Positions 1 to 5,825 of a stretch of DNA of 5,825 bases are shown here, in pieces; within the stretch, counting starts at the first letter, position 1; the number at the start of each line of letters is the position of its first letter. The translations under genes and the position numbers were made by a program. The notes below the pieces were generated by a model, which saw nothing but the letters and a program-made list of their open reading frames with translations, was not told the DNA's origin and ran no database searches. The stretch comes from Chitinophagaceae bacterium (GTDB lineage Bacteria > Bacteroidota > Bacteroidia > Chitinophagales > Chitinophagaceae), in assembly GCA_003151295.1 (NCBI GenBank), contig PLXD01000612.1:1-5825 (forward strand), given 5' to 3'.

Positions 1-1325
1 TCAACCAGTTGTCGGAAAAAAAGTTGGCCTTTTCGGTCGCACAATTTCCTCAATTGATAGGATTCATGGTCTTATTGGTGTTGGCCGTGGGCCTGCTTGC
101 AGGAAGCTATCCCGCCTTATTGTTGTCGCGTTTCAACGCCGTCGAAGTATTGAATAAAAAAATAAAGCTCGGAGGGGCCAATCTGTTTACAAAAACCCTG
201 GTGACCGTTCAATTCGTTCTTTCCGCGGGCCTGATTATCTGCGCAGTGATCATCATGCAGCAATTGCATTATATGCAATCGAAGGATCCCGGGTTCAATA
301 AGGAAAATGTAGTAGTCGTAGAAGCCAAAGGAGTACCCGAAACCAAAAAAGTATACGCGGTTTTCAAACAGGAACTTGCCGTTCGCCCGGAGATCATCGG
401 GACAACGAGTGCAGACAATGGATTGGGAGAAGGGGAAGGAATGGCTACAACCAGCTTTGGCTATAAAGAAAATGTTGTAAACAGCTATAATTACCTGATC
501 GATCCGGACTATATCCCTATGCTCGGCATTCGACTGCTTGCCGGAAGAAATTTCGATCCGGCGATTGTGACCGACAACAGTTCCTCGGTGATCATCAATG
601 AAGCCATGGTGAATGCCATGGGGTGGTCGCTTGATCGTGCAGTTGGGCAAAAGCTGGATAAATATTTCAACGATGGCGGTCATAGTGTGGCCTCGCCCAC
701 GGTGATCGGCGTGTCGAAGAATATCAACTTCCTCGACCTGCGCAAGCAAATAGAGCCCCAGGTATATCACGAATTGCCTTCGGGCATGCCGTGGCGTTTT
801 TTTGTACGCATAAGGCCCGGTGACCCTTCCAGGGCGCTGGCCGCCATACAGGCCGCCTGGAAAAAGGCAGTCCCCGATTATCCGTTGAAATATAATTTTC
901 TCGATGAGGATCTCGACCGCTTTTATACATCGGAAGTGCGTATGAGCCATATCGTCGGCTGGGCCGGCGGCATCTCTATATTCCTGGCCTGTCTCGGTTT
1001 GCTGGGGCTGGCGGCGCTTGCCGTGATCAATCGCGGGAAGGAGATCGGCATTCGCAGGGTGTTGGGTGCCTCGTTTTCCGCCATCATCGGCCTTTTATCG
1101 AAGGATTTCCTGCAACTGGTCGTGATCGCCTTCCTGATTGCAACCCCCGTTGCCTGGTGGCTAATGAACAAATGGCTTCAGGATTATGCCTACCGCATCC
1201 ATATCGGCTGGTGGGTGTTTGTGTTGACAGGGTTGGCGATTGCCGGCATAGCCCTGATCACGGTGGCGCTACAGGCGGCCAGGGCGGCCACTGCCAACCC
1301 AGTCGAAGCCTTGCGAAGTGAGTAA
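1..1325 (+). CDS. ABC transporter permease, FtsX/MacB-like family (C-terminal part, 5' end outside window)
   Basis: This is the inner-membrane permease subunit of an ABC transporter of the FtsX/MacB type, which pairs with a separate ATPase and has a large periplasmic domain. The reading frame is open to the left edge (codons in phase with position 3). The TTG at 9 is therefore not a believable start, and the true start lies upstream. Numbering from that TTG, residues about 16-40 form a membrane helix ending the first FtsX-like domain (YPALLLSRFNAVEVLNKK). Residues 63-85 form the helix that opens the second half, and about 90-310 form the MacB-like periplasmic domain. Three C-terminal helices follow at about 315-340, 366-386 and 400-422. 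The hallmark cytoplasmic loop EIGIRRVLGAS is at 345-355, and the typical tail ANPVEALRSE ends the protein. The C-terminus is intact. Such genes are abundant in tandem families in Bacteroidota, and the substrate cannot be told from sequence. Family assignment is firm; the transported molecule is unknown. Confidence 0.93.
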   Translation, partial: NQLSEKKLAFSVAQFPQLIGFMVLLVLAVGLLAGSYPALLLSRFNAVEVLNKKIKLGGANLFTKTLVTVQFVLSAGLIICAVIIMQQLHYMQSKDPGFNKENVVVVEAKGVPETKKVYAVFKQELAVRPEIIGTTSADNGLGEGEGMATTSFGYKENVVNSYNYLIDPDYIPMLGIRLLAGRNFDPAIVTDNSSSVIINEAMVNAMGWSLDRAVGQKLDKYFNDGGHSVASPTVIGVSKNINFLDLRKQIEPQVYHELPSGMPWRFFVRIRPGDPSRALAAIQAAWKKAVPDYPLKYNFLDEDLDRFYTSEVRMSHIVGWAGGISIFLACLGLLGLAALAVINRGKEIGIRRVLGASFSAIIGLLSKDFLQLVVIAFLIATPVAWWLMNKWLQDYAYRIHIGWWVFVLTGLAIAGIALITVALQAARAATANPVEALRSE

Positions 1326-1343
1326 AAGAATGAGCTCTGTCGG

Positions 1344-1733
1344 CGGCGCTTCCCCCCTGACTTTATGTTCGAGATGAATAATAAGGAGTTTGAAAATTGG
1401 AGGTCACAAATTGTGACCTCCAAAGAAGACAAACAGGGATTACGGTATGCCCCTTTTTGTTTTACGGAACAAGGGGTTACAATGTTGTCCTGTATTTTAA
1501 ACAGTGAAAGAGCCGTAGCCGTTAATATCCAGGTTATCAGGGTATTTACGAGGATGCGGGAAATGCTGTTAACGCATAAGGACATTTTGCTGAAGTTGGA
1601 ACAGATAGAAAGGAAGATAGCCGGACACGATGAAGATATAAAGCTCATCTTTCAATACCTGAAGCAACTGTTGAATCCACCGCAAGAACCGAGGCCCCGG
1701 ATTGGTTTTAAAAGGGTAAATGAAAAGGATTGA
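1344..1733 (+). pseudogene. ORF6N-domain gene, 5'-truncated; longest ATG-initiated frame 1365-1733 (122 aa)
   Basis: ORF6N proteins are putative DNA-binding proteins of the phage antirepressor/KilA-N-associated group and are scattered through Bacteroidota genomes. Recognisable family sequence begins at about 1344, before any start codon: RRFPPDFMFEM matches the family's (R/K)RFPxDFMFxL. It continues through WRSQIVTSKEDKQGLRYAPF, the signature FTEQGVTMLSCILNS, ERAVAVNIQVIRVF and the usual coiled-coil tail ending near PRIGFK. The first roughly 45-50 residues of the family are absent, including the block resembling the usual RGxxVMLDxDLAxLYGV. The frame upstream is closed by the permease stop at 1323. 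The ATG at 1365 corresponds to an internal methionine of the family, so it is probably an accidental start. GC content counted over 1381-1620 is about 40 percent, lower than the permease, which suggests acquired DNA. It could still be expressed as a truncated protein, but I treat it as a relic. Confidence 0.8.
1397..1423. repeat. Perfect 27-bp palindrome inside the ORF6N gene
   Basis: The arms TTGGAGGTCACAA (1397-1409) and TTGTGACCTCCAA (1411-1423) are exact reverse complements around the single central A at 1410. It encodes the conserved stretch NWRSQIVTSK. A degenerate form occupies the matching place in the second ORF6N fragment at 1774-1800, with two mismatched pairs (T opposite G and A opposite C). 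The symmetry may come simply from the codons of SQIVTS, or it may be a binding site; nothing here decides between them. Confidence 0.85.
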
Positions 1734-1751
1734 TCGAACTATAAGGTTAAG

Positions 1752-1775
1752 AGAACAGGGTGTGGCCCTGTTTTT
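1752..1775 (+). terminator. Intrinsic terminator-like hairpin after the ORF6N gene
   Basis: A 7-bp stem AACAGGG (1754-1760) / CCCTGTT (1766-1772) encloses the loop TGTGG, and a T run covers 1771-1775. The stem extends by a G-T and an A-T pair to 1752/1774. It lies 18 nt after the ORF6N stop codon, in the expected orientation for that gene. On the opposite strand the same stem is followed by CTCTTAACC, which is not U-rich, so it is a poor terminator for the convergent receptor gene. The T run is short, so strength is uncertain. Confidence 0.55.
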
Positions 1776-1800
1776 GGAGGTCACAATTTGCGGCCTCCAA
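1774..1800. repeat. Imperfect second copy of the 27-bp palindrome
   Basis: The left arm TTGGAGGTCACAA (1774-1786) is identical to the left arm of the palindrome at 1397. The right arm TTGCGGCCTCCAA (1788-1800) differs from the first copy's right arm at two positions, which breaks perfect symmetry. It lies within the degraded ORF6N fragment and directly follows the T run of the terminator-like hairpin. On the minus strand it sits downstream of the receptor stop but has no U tract, so it is not a canonical terminator for that gene. Confidence 0.7.
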
Positions 1801-1849
1801 AGAAGATAAGCAAGACTTATAGTATGAAAGAACTATAGTCGTGAATATG
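1775..1849 (+). pseudogene. Second, degraded ORF6N gene fragment
   Basis: Read in phase with position 1775, this stretch translates to WRSQFAASKEDKQDL, a TAG stop at 1820-1822, then YERTIVVNM. It aligns with the first ORF6N copy in two blocks: 1775-1825 against 1398-1448 (41 of 51 bases identical by hand count) and 1826-1849 against 1506-1529 (18 of 24). Between the blocks, the 57 nt of copy one that encode the FTEQGV signature are missing. Several differences are silent or conservative (GAC/GAT, AAA/AAG, CAG/CAA), as expected if the copy diverged as a coding gene before decaying. The similarity fades at about 1850, next to the stop codon of the receptor on the other strand (1852-1854). It is not a functional gene. 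Whether it arose by tandem duplication or by a second insertion is not visible. Confidence 0.75.
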
Positions 1850-1851
1850 CC

Positions 1852-4317
1852 TCAATTATTGCCCATCCCCGCACCTCCGCCCGATCCGACACGCTTGTTC
1901 TCGTCCTCGGAGCCGGTCTTATGCTGGCGGGTTGGTTTGACCTGTGTATTGCCAAAGCGATAAATGAAGTTGAGCTTGAGCAGCCGGCTCTCCCAGCCGC
2001 CGTTGGCCGTGTTGAGCTGGCCTGCAAAATTGCTGGTGCCTTTCCAGGTCATGGTCTTAAAGATATCGCTTACAGAAGCTTTGAGGGTTGCTTTTCCCTT
2101 CATGACCGTTTTCTGCACCCCTGCGTCCACGCTCCACATCTGCTTGCTCTTGAAAGTGCCCTGCCAGATCGAGGGAGAGGTGTAGAATCCCGTGACTTCG
2201 CCCGTCCATTCCTTACCTAAGCGGAAATTGTTCTGCGCGTAGAAAACGAGGGCGTATACATCCAGATCGATCTCCCTGCCGGGCCCGAAGTTGGCTTTAT
2301 AACTCGAATAGTAAGCGTTCAGATTGCTGAATACACTGTACCATTTATACTGTAAAGGATAACTGACATTGAGACTGACGATATCCTGGGTGGCGAGGTT
2401 CTGTTTGGTGATATACGATTTGGATAGGTCCGTGGTGTCCAGCAGTTGGGCGAACATATCCTTGACATGGCTGTAATTGAGCGTTGTAGTGAGTTTGAAT
2501 TTATACAGGTAGGTAAGCCCGACGCTGTTTGTATATTGCGGTTTAAGGCTGGTGTTGCCCTTTTCGAAGGTGTATTCATCCAATTTGAACTCGAAGGGAT
2601 TCAGGTCCTGGTAAGCAGGCCGGTCGATCCGGCGGCTGTAGGCCAGGGTCCATTGTTTTTTTGGGTCCTTGTTATAGGTCAGGGCCGCGCTGGGGAAGAA
2701 GTCGGTATAGTTACGGTCGAAACTGGAATCATAGGACGCATACCCGTCATCCGTTTGTTTGTAGCCTTTGGAACGGCCGATGGCATGCGTGTTTTCAACT
2801 CGCAGCCCGCCCTGGATCGTCCATCCCTTAAGGGCCCTGTTATAGTTCGCATAGACGGCATTGATATTCTCCTTGTAGTTGAAGGAATTGCTGTTCAACG
2901 TGTCCAGCTCCTTTCCGGGAGGCAGGATGTCATACTGCTTAAAGTCATTGTCGCTGGTCACATAGGAGGTCTTAAAGCCGAACCCGAGCCTTCCTTTTTT
3001 AAAGTTTTGCTCATAGTCGCTCTTCAGGCTGTAGATATTAATATCGGTCGGTGCGACCAGGTTATAGACATTGCTGTCCGTCAGGGTGGCGCCGGAAGGA
3101 TCGTAATAATAGTTGGGCTGTAACTGGTTGCTCCGGATGGTATACTGGCCATGGTCGGCATCGAGGGTCCATTCCCTGCCGACAGTGTCGACATACCGGT
3201 AGTTCAGGTTGGCGTTGACATTATTCCGTTTTCCGACCGTACTGTTATTGGCTACCAATATCTTATCCAGGACACCCGTCGGTTGATAGGAAATGGCCGT
3301 GCGGCTGTAATTGCCGTCCGTGTTATCGGAAAGGCTTCCATTGACCATGAACCCGATGGTATTCCGGCTATTCAGCGTATAATCCAGCCCGGCTTTGAAG
3401 TTGTGGCTTTCGAACCGGGAGCTCATCGTACTTTTCTGGTTGAAAACAGTGTCGACCTGCACCCGGTACATGTTCATATAACTTTCATTCCTCGCCTTGC
3501 TATAAGAATAGCTGCCATATACATTTATATTACCGTCACGGTGATTCAGTGAAATGCCGGCATTATACTTTGAGTAGATGCCAATATCGTACCCGGCATT
3601 AATAGTCCCATTGGTCCCGTAGGACTTATTCTTCTTCAGCCGGATATTGATGATCCCGGCATTTCCGGCCGCATCATATTTTGCGGAGGGATTGCTGATG
3701 ATCTCGATGGCTTCGATGGAAGAAGACTGTATGGTCTTTAGATAATTTGCCAGGTCTGCACCCGTTAAGGGGGTGGGCTTGCCGTCGATATACACCTGTA
3801 CCCCATTCTTGCCGCTAAGGCTCAGGTTATTGTCCTTATCCACCATGACCCCTGGGGATTTGCGTAATAGTTCCAGGGCGTCCACGCCTACCGAGTTTAC
3901 GCTCGCCTCGACATTCAGGATCATTTTGTCGGCTTTCACTTCGATGATCGGTTTGCGTGAAGTGACCACTACTTCTTTGAGGCCCTCCGATGCTTTCGCC
4001 AGGGTCAGATCCGGCACTTGTACCCCTGCTGCATCCCCTGCGGCCCTGACTTCGAAAACGGCGGAGTTCAGGTTGCTATAACCTATATGCGAGCCTTCGA
4101 TAAAATATTTGCCCGCTGATACGTCAGCAAATGTATAATTGCCGGATGTATTGGTGAGGGTCAGTTTGACCAGGGAGGAATCCCCGCTTTTCCGCAGGGC
4201 AACGGAGACGTTTGAAAGGGCTTTGGCCTGTTCATCGCGCACAATCCCCCTGACCTGTTGAGCACCCGATGATAAAAACAATAAAACGGCCGAAAACAGC
4301 AAAAAAGCACTACGCAT
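1852..4317 (-). CDS. Outer membrane beta-barrel receptor of the TonB-dependent receptor superfamily (CarboxypepD_reg-like, plug, OMP_b-brl_3-type barrel)
   Basis: This is a predicted outer-membrane receptor or channel of 821 aa. From the ATG at 4317, residues 1-19 form a signal peptide (MRSAFLLFSAVLLFLSSGA, cleaved before QQ). Residues about 22-90 form a carboxypeptidase-regulatory-like beta-sandwich (VRGIVRDEQAKALSNVSVAL, then GNYTFADV and GKYFI). Residues about 120-228 form the plug, with LELLRKSPGVMVDKDNN, VQVYIDGKP and the characteristic IEIISNPSAKYDAAG followed by AGIINIRLKK. The rest, about 230-795, is rich in alternating aromatic strands typical of a barrel and includes YSRRIDRPAYQDLNPFEF. 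After the last strand (LNFIYRFGN) comes a short polar, glycine-rich tail ending GAGMGNN. The ATG is preferred over the TTG at 4323 because it directly opens the signal peptide. No SusD-like partner is adjacent, so it is probably not a classic SusC glycan system. The ligand cannot be inferred. The gene is convergent with the ORF6N remains and divergent from the FUSC gene. Confidence 0.93.
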   Translation of the reverse strand: MRSAFLLFSAVLLFLSSGAQQVRGIVRDEQAKALSNVSVALRKSGDSSLVKLTLTNTSGNYTFADVSAGKYFIEGSHIGYSNLNSAVFEVRAAGDAAGVQVPDLTLAKASEGLKEVVVTSRKPIIEVKADKMILNVEASVNSVGVDALELLRKSPGVMVDKDNNLSLSGKNGVQVYIDGKPTPLTGADLANYLKTIQSSSIEAIEIISNPSAKYDAAGNAGIINIRLKKNKSYGTNGTINAGYDIGIYSKYNAGISLNHRDGNINVYGSYSYSKARNESYMNMYRVQVDTVFNQKSTMSSRFESHNFKAGLDYTLNSRNTIGFMVNGSLSDNTDGNYSRTAISYQPTGVLDKILVANNSTVGKRNNVNANLNYRYVDTVGREWTLDADHGQYTIRSNQLQPNYYYDPSGATLTDSNVYNLVAPTDINIYSLKSDYEQNFKKGRLGFGFKTSYVTSDNDFKQYDILPPGKELDTLNSNSFNYKENINAVYANYNRALKGWTIQGGLRVENTHAIGRSKGYKQTDDGYASYDSSFDRNYTDFFPSAALTYNKDPKKQWTLAYSRRIDRPAYQDLNPFEFKLDEYTFEKGNTSLKPQYTNSVGLTYLYKFKLTTTLNYSHVKDMFAQLLDTTDLSKSYITKQNLATQDIVSLNVSYPLQYKWYSVFSNLNAYYSSYKANFGPGREIDLDVYALVFYAQNNFRLGKEWTGEVTGFYTSPSIWQGTFKSKQMWSVDAGVQKTVMKGKATLKASVSDIFKTMTWKGTSNFAGQLNTANGGWESRLLKLNFIYRFGNTQVKPTRQHKTGSEDENKRVGSGGGAGMGNN

Positions 4318-4342
4318 GGTCAAATTTTAGGAGATTTGAACC
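4318..4342 (-). other. Bulged AT-rich hairpin abutting the receptor start codon
   Basis: On the minus strand GGTTCAAAT (4342-4334) can pair with ATTTGACC (4325-4318) through an 8-bp stem with one bulged T and an 8-nt loop. The ATG begins at 4317, immediately after it. The loop contains CTCCT rather than a Shine-Dalgarno sequence. It could affect translation initiation or be a dyad protein site, or it could be a chance structure in AT-rich DNA. Confidence 0.35.
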
Positions 4343-4343
4343 G

Positions 4344-4376
4344 CGAAAGTAAGATCGTCCTGAATTGAGCGAAAAA
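4344..4376 (-). promoter_or_regulatory. Candidate Bacteroidetes-type promoter for the receptor gene
   Basis: On the minus strand TACTTTCG (4351-4344) matches 7 of 8 positions of the Bacteroidetes -7 consensus TAnnTTTG. Eighteen bases upstream is TTTTTCG (4376-4370), a weak match to the TTTG/TTG -33 element. The -7 box ends 26 nt before the ATG, a plausible short leader. The G-to-C-type deviations in both boxes keep this tentative. Confidence 0.35.
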
Positions 4377-4397
4377 GTCTTACACTGAGCGGAAAAA
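4361..4397. repeat. Direct repeat with 20-bp period in the divergent intergenic region
   Basis: TGAGCGAAAAA (4366-4376) recurs as TGAGCGGAAAAAA (4386-4398) exactly 20 bp later, about two helical turns. Comparing full 20-bp units (4361-4380 and 4381-4400), 13 positions agree by hand count. The first unit overlaps the candidate -33 box of the receptor promoter and the second lies just upstream of it. That is where an activator with tandem half-sites could bind. No regulator gene is present in the window to assign it to. Confidence 0.45.
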
Positions 4398-4434
4398 AAT
4401 ACGCGGTGAAAGGCAATTTTATACCGGCTAAGCA

Positions 4435-5259
4435 ATGGATTATATCAAACAATACAAGAGCTTCGTCAATAGCCACTACCTGAGCGATGGGGTGCGGATC
4501 ACCGCCGGTATTTCCCTGCCCGCCATCGTTTTAAGCTATTTTCATGACCTTTCCACGGGTATCGTCCTTTCCGTCGGAGCCATGTGCGTAGGGATCACCG
4601 ATAACCCGGGTCCGATCCATCACCGGAAGAACGGAATGATGGCCTGCATCGCAATTATTTTCGGGGTAGCCCTTCTTACGGGTTTTGCCTCGGTCCAGCC
4701 TTTCCTCCTGGGTATTCTCGTATTCGGGTGCTGCTTTATATTTTCCATGATCGGGATATACGGCAGCAGGGCCAGTTCGATAGGCGTTGCGGCCTTGCTG
4801 GTGATGGTGCTGAACCTGGACGGGCCCTATGCCGGTGGGCGGGAGGTGCTGATCAATGCGCTCTTAGTGCTGGCCGGCGGGACCTGGTATACCCTCTTAA
4901 GCCTGCTGCTCTATAGCTTCCGTCCATATAAGCTGACCCAGCAGGCGCTGGGGGATTGTATCCAGTCCACGGCCGAATACCTGCGGGTGAAAGCCTCCTT
5001 TTATGAGCGGGAGCCCGATTTTGATAAGAGCTATCGTCAACTGGTGGACCAGCAGATCGCGGTTCATGAGAAACAGGACCTGATCCGGGAGCTGTTATTC
5101 AAGAGCCGGGATATCGTTAAAGAGTCTACGCATATGGGGCGCGTGCTGGTCATGATCTTCCTGGATATCGTAGACCTCTTCGAGCGGGTGATGACCTCCC
5201 ACCAGGACTATAAGACCCTGCACCTGCTATTCGACGACAGCGATATCCTGGAACAATAA
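4435..5259 (+). CDS. FUSC-family inner membrane protein, N-terminal half ending at an in-frame stop
   Basis: This is the first half of a YccS-like FUSC family membrane protein. Family members usually have two membrane bundles of about six helices separated by and followed by cytoplasmic helical regions, and some relatives are proposed efflux transporters. The ATG at 4435 is the first possible start, since an in-frame TAA sits at 4429-4431. Membrane segments lie at about 19-36, 40-56, 67-83, 88-106, 112-127 and 138-160. The family motif TDNPGPIHHRKNGM is at 55-68. From about 163 the protein becomes charged and helical (cytoplasmic). It stops at residue 274 after DDSDILEQ, in the middle of that domain. 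The next codons in the same frame continue family sequence, so 274 aa is about a third to two fifths of the usual length of roughly 700 or more. There is no strong ribosome site; a weak GAAAGG lies about 21 nt upstream. The gene diverges from the receptor gene over a 117-bp gap. Family is confident; a working product is not. Confidence 0.85.
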   Translation: MDYIKQYKSFVNSHYLSDGVRITAGISLPAIVLSYFHDLSTGIVLSVGAMCVGITDNPGPIHHRKNGMMACIAIIFGVALLTGFASVQPFLLGILVFGCCFIFSMIGIYGSRASSIGVAALLVMVLNLDGPYAGGREVLINALLVLAGGTWYTLLSLLLYSFRPYKLTQQALGDCIQSTAEYLRVKASFYEREPDFDKSYRQLVDQQIAVHEKQDLIRELLFKSRDIVKESTHMGRVLVMIFLDIVDLFERVMTSHQDYKTLHLLFDDSDILEQ

Positions 5260-5825
5260 AGCTTGCTGATCCTCGATATGGTCGGGGAGCTGGACGGTAT
5301 CGGCATTGCCGTCAAGAGCGGCAGGCCTTCTGCCGAAACGGCTTTTCTGGCTGGTCGTATTGCGCAGCTCCGTGAATCTTTTGCCCGGTTCAGGGACGGG
5401 CGCCGGACAGCTGAAAATGTGGAAGGCTTCATCAGCCTCCGGCATATCCTGGATAGCATAGAGGATATCGCCGACCGCATCCATACCCTTCACGGCTATA
5501 CCACCTACGATGCCCTGCTGAGCAAGAACTTCAAATCGCAGATCGATTACGAACAATTCATCACTCACCAGGACATCGATCAAAAATTGATGCGGGAAAA
5601 TCTCACGCTGAAATCGAATATCTTCAGGCACTCCCTGCGTGTCAGCGTCGCTACGATCGTTGGCGTCCTGGTCGCCGGATTTTTCCCCTTCGGCCATAGC
5701 TATTGGATCCTGCTTACGATCATCGTCATCCTGAAGCCGGCCTATAGCCTTACCAAGAGAAGGAATTATGAGCGGTTGATCGGCACGCTGACCGGCGCCC
5801 TGATCGGTCTGCTCCTCCTTTATTT
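5260..5825 (+). pseudogene. FUSC-family protein, continuation after the in-frame TAA (runs off the window)
   Basis: Directly after the TAA at 5257-5259 the same frame stays open for 188 codons to the window edge. It first encodes a cytoplasmic helical region (SLLILDMVGELDGIGIAVKS, then LRHILDSIEDIADRIHTL). The second membrane bundle of the FUSC family follows, at about codons 128-188 after the stop: RVSVATIVGVLVAGFF, then the conserved SYWILLTIIVILKPAYSLTK, then RRNYERLIGTLTGALIGLLL. Because the phase is unchanged, a single base change (for example CAA, AAA or GAA to TAA) explains the break better than an indel. The possible restart codons are a TTG at 5263 and an ATG at 5278, and neither has a clear ribosome site. 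Alternatives are a sequencing error or two separately translated halves. The 3' end is outside the window. Confidence 0.75.

Noticed and set aside
117..950. Long minus-strand open frame opposite the permease
   Set aside because: Its translation has no recognisable domain and is rich in odd His/Arg/Ile runs. The plus-strand frame has clear FtsX/MacB motifs throughout, so this is an antisense shadow.
1190..1648. Minus-strand open frame spanning the permease end and the ORF6N relic
   Set aside because: It crosses the boundary of two recognisable plus-strand genes and its product resembles nothing known to me.
1750..1800. Terminator for the receptor gene on the minus strand
   Set aside because: Both inverted repeats here lack a following U tract on the minus strand, so only plus-strand termination is supported.
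2446..3123. Plus-strand open frame of 225 codons inside the receptor gene
   Set aside because: It lies fully antisense to well-conserved receptor sequence and shows low-complexity Val/Ile/Gly composition expected from the complement of a barrel gene.
4318..4323. TTG start at 4323 for the receptor, two codons upstream of the ATG
   Set aside because: The ATG at 4317 directly begins a standard signal peptide, and TTG starts are rarer. There is no ribosome site favouring the TTG.
5257..5259. Programmed readthrough or recoding at the FUSC stop
   Set aside because: TAA followed by A is an efficient termination context, and no recoding structure is evident. A plain nonsense change or a sequencing error is simpler.
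5227..5697. Minus-strand open frame of 156 codons across the FUSC stop
   Set aside because: The plus strand here encodes recognisable FUSC sequence on both sides of the TAA. The minus frame has no family features and is a shadow.

Overview
The window looks like chromosomal DNA of a Bacteroidota species, most likely of the Chitinophagaceae/Sphingobacteriia type. This is judged from gene content only: an FtsX/MacB-type ABC permease of the large two-domain kind common in tandem families in that group, a CarboxypepD-regulatory-like plus plug plus beta-barrel outer membrane receptor, an ORF6N-domain gene, and a FUSC-family protein carrying the motif TDNPGPIHHRKNGM. Start sites lack strong Shine-Dalgarno sequences, which also fits. 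No tRNA, rRNA, CRISPR array, insertion sequence or integrase is visible.

Layout. Positions 1-1325 (+) hold the C-terminal part of an ABC transporter permease whose beginning lies upstream of the window. Positions about 1344-1850 are a gene graveyard between the permease stop and the receptor stop. They hold a 5'-truncated ORF6N-domain gene (1365-1733, +), an intrinsic-terminator-like hairpin (1752-1775), and a second, much more decayed ORF6N fragment (1775-1849, +) with an internal stop and a 57-nt internal deletion. A perfect 27-bp palindrome lies inside the first ORF6N copy, and a degenerate version of it lies at the matching place in the second. Positions 1852-4317 (-) encode a complete outer membrane beta-barrel receptor. 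A divergent intergenic region (4318-4434) carries a weak candidate Bacteroidetes-type promoter, a 20-bp-period direct repeat and a hairpin next to the receptor start. Positions 4435-5825 (+) encode a FUSC-family inner membrane protein whose frame is broken by one in-frame TAA at 5257-5259. The same frame then continues open, with recognisable family sequence, to the window end.

How the genes work together. The genes do not form an obvious pathway. The permease belongs to an operon that lies upstream, and the receptor and the FUSC gene are divergently transcribed. All three intact or nearly intact genes encode envelope proteins, but a functional link cannot be shown from sequence. I see no convincing evidence of an undescribed biological system. 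The points most worth a second look are the in-frame stop in the FUSC gene and the double ORF6N relic with its palindrome.
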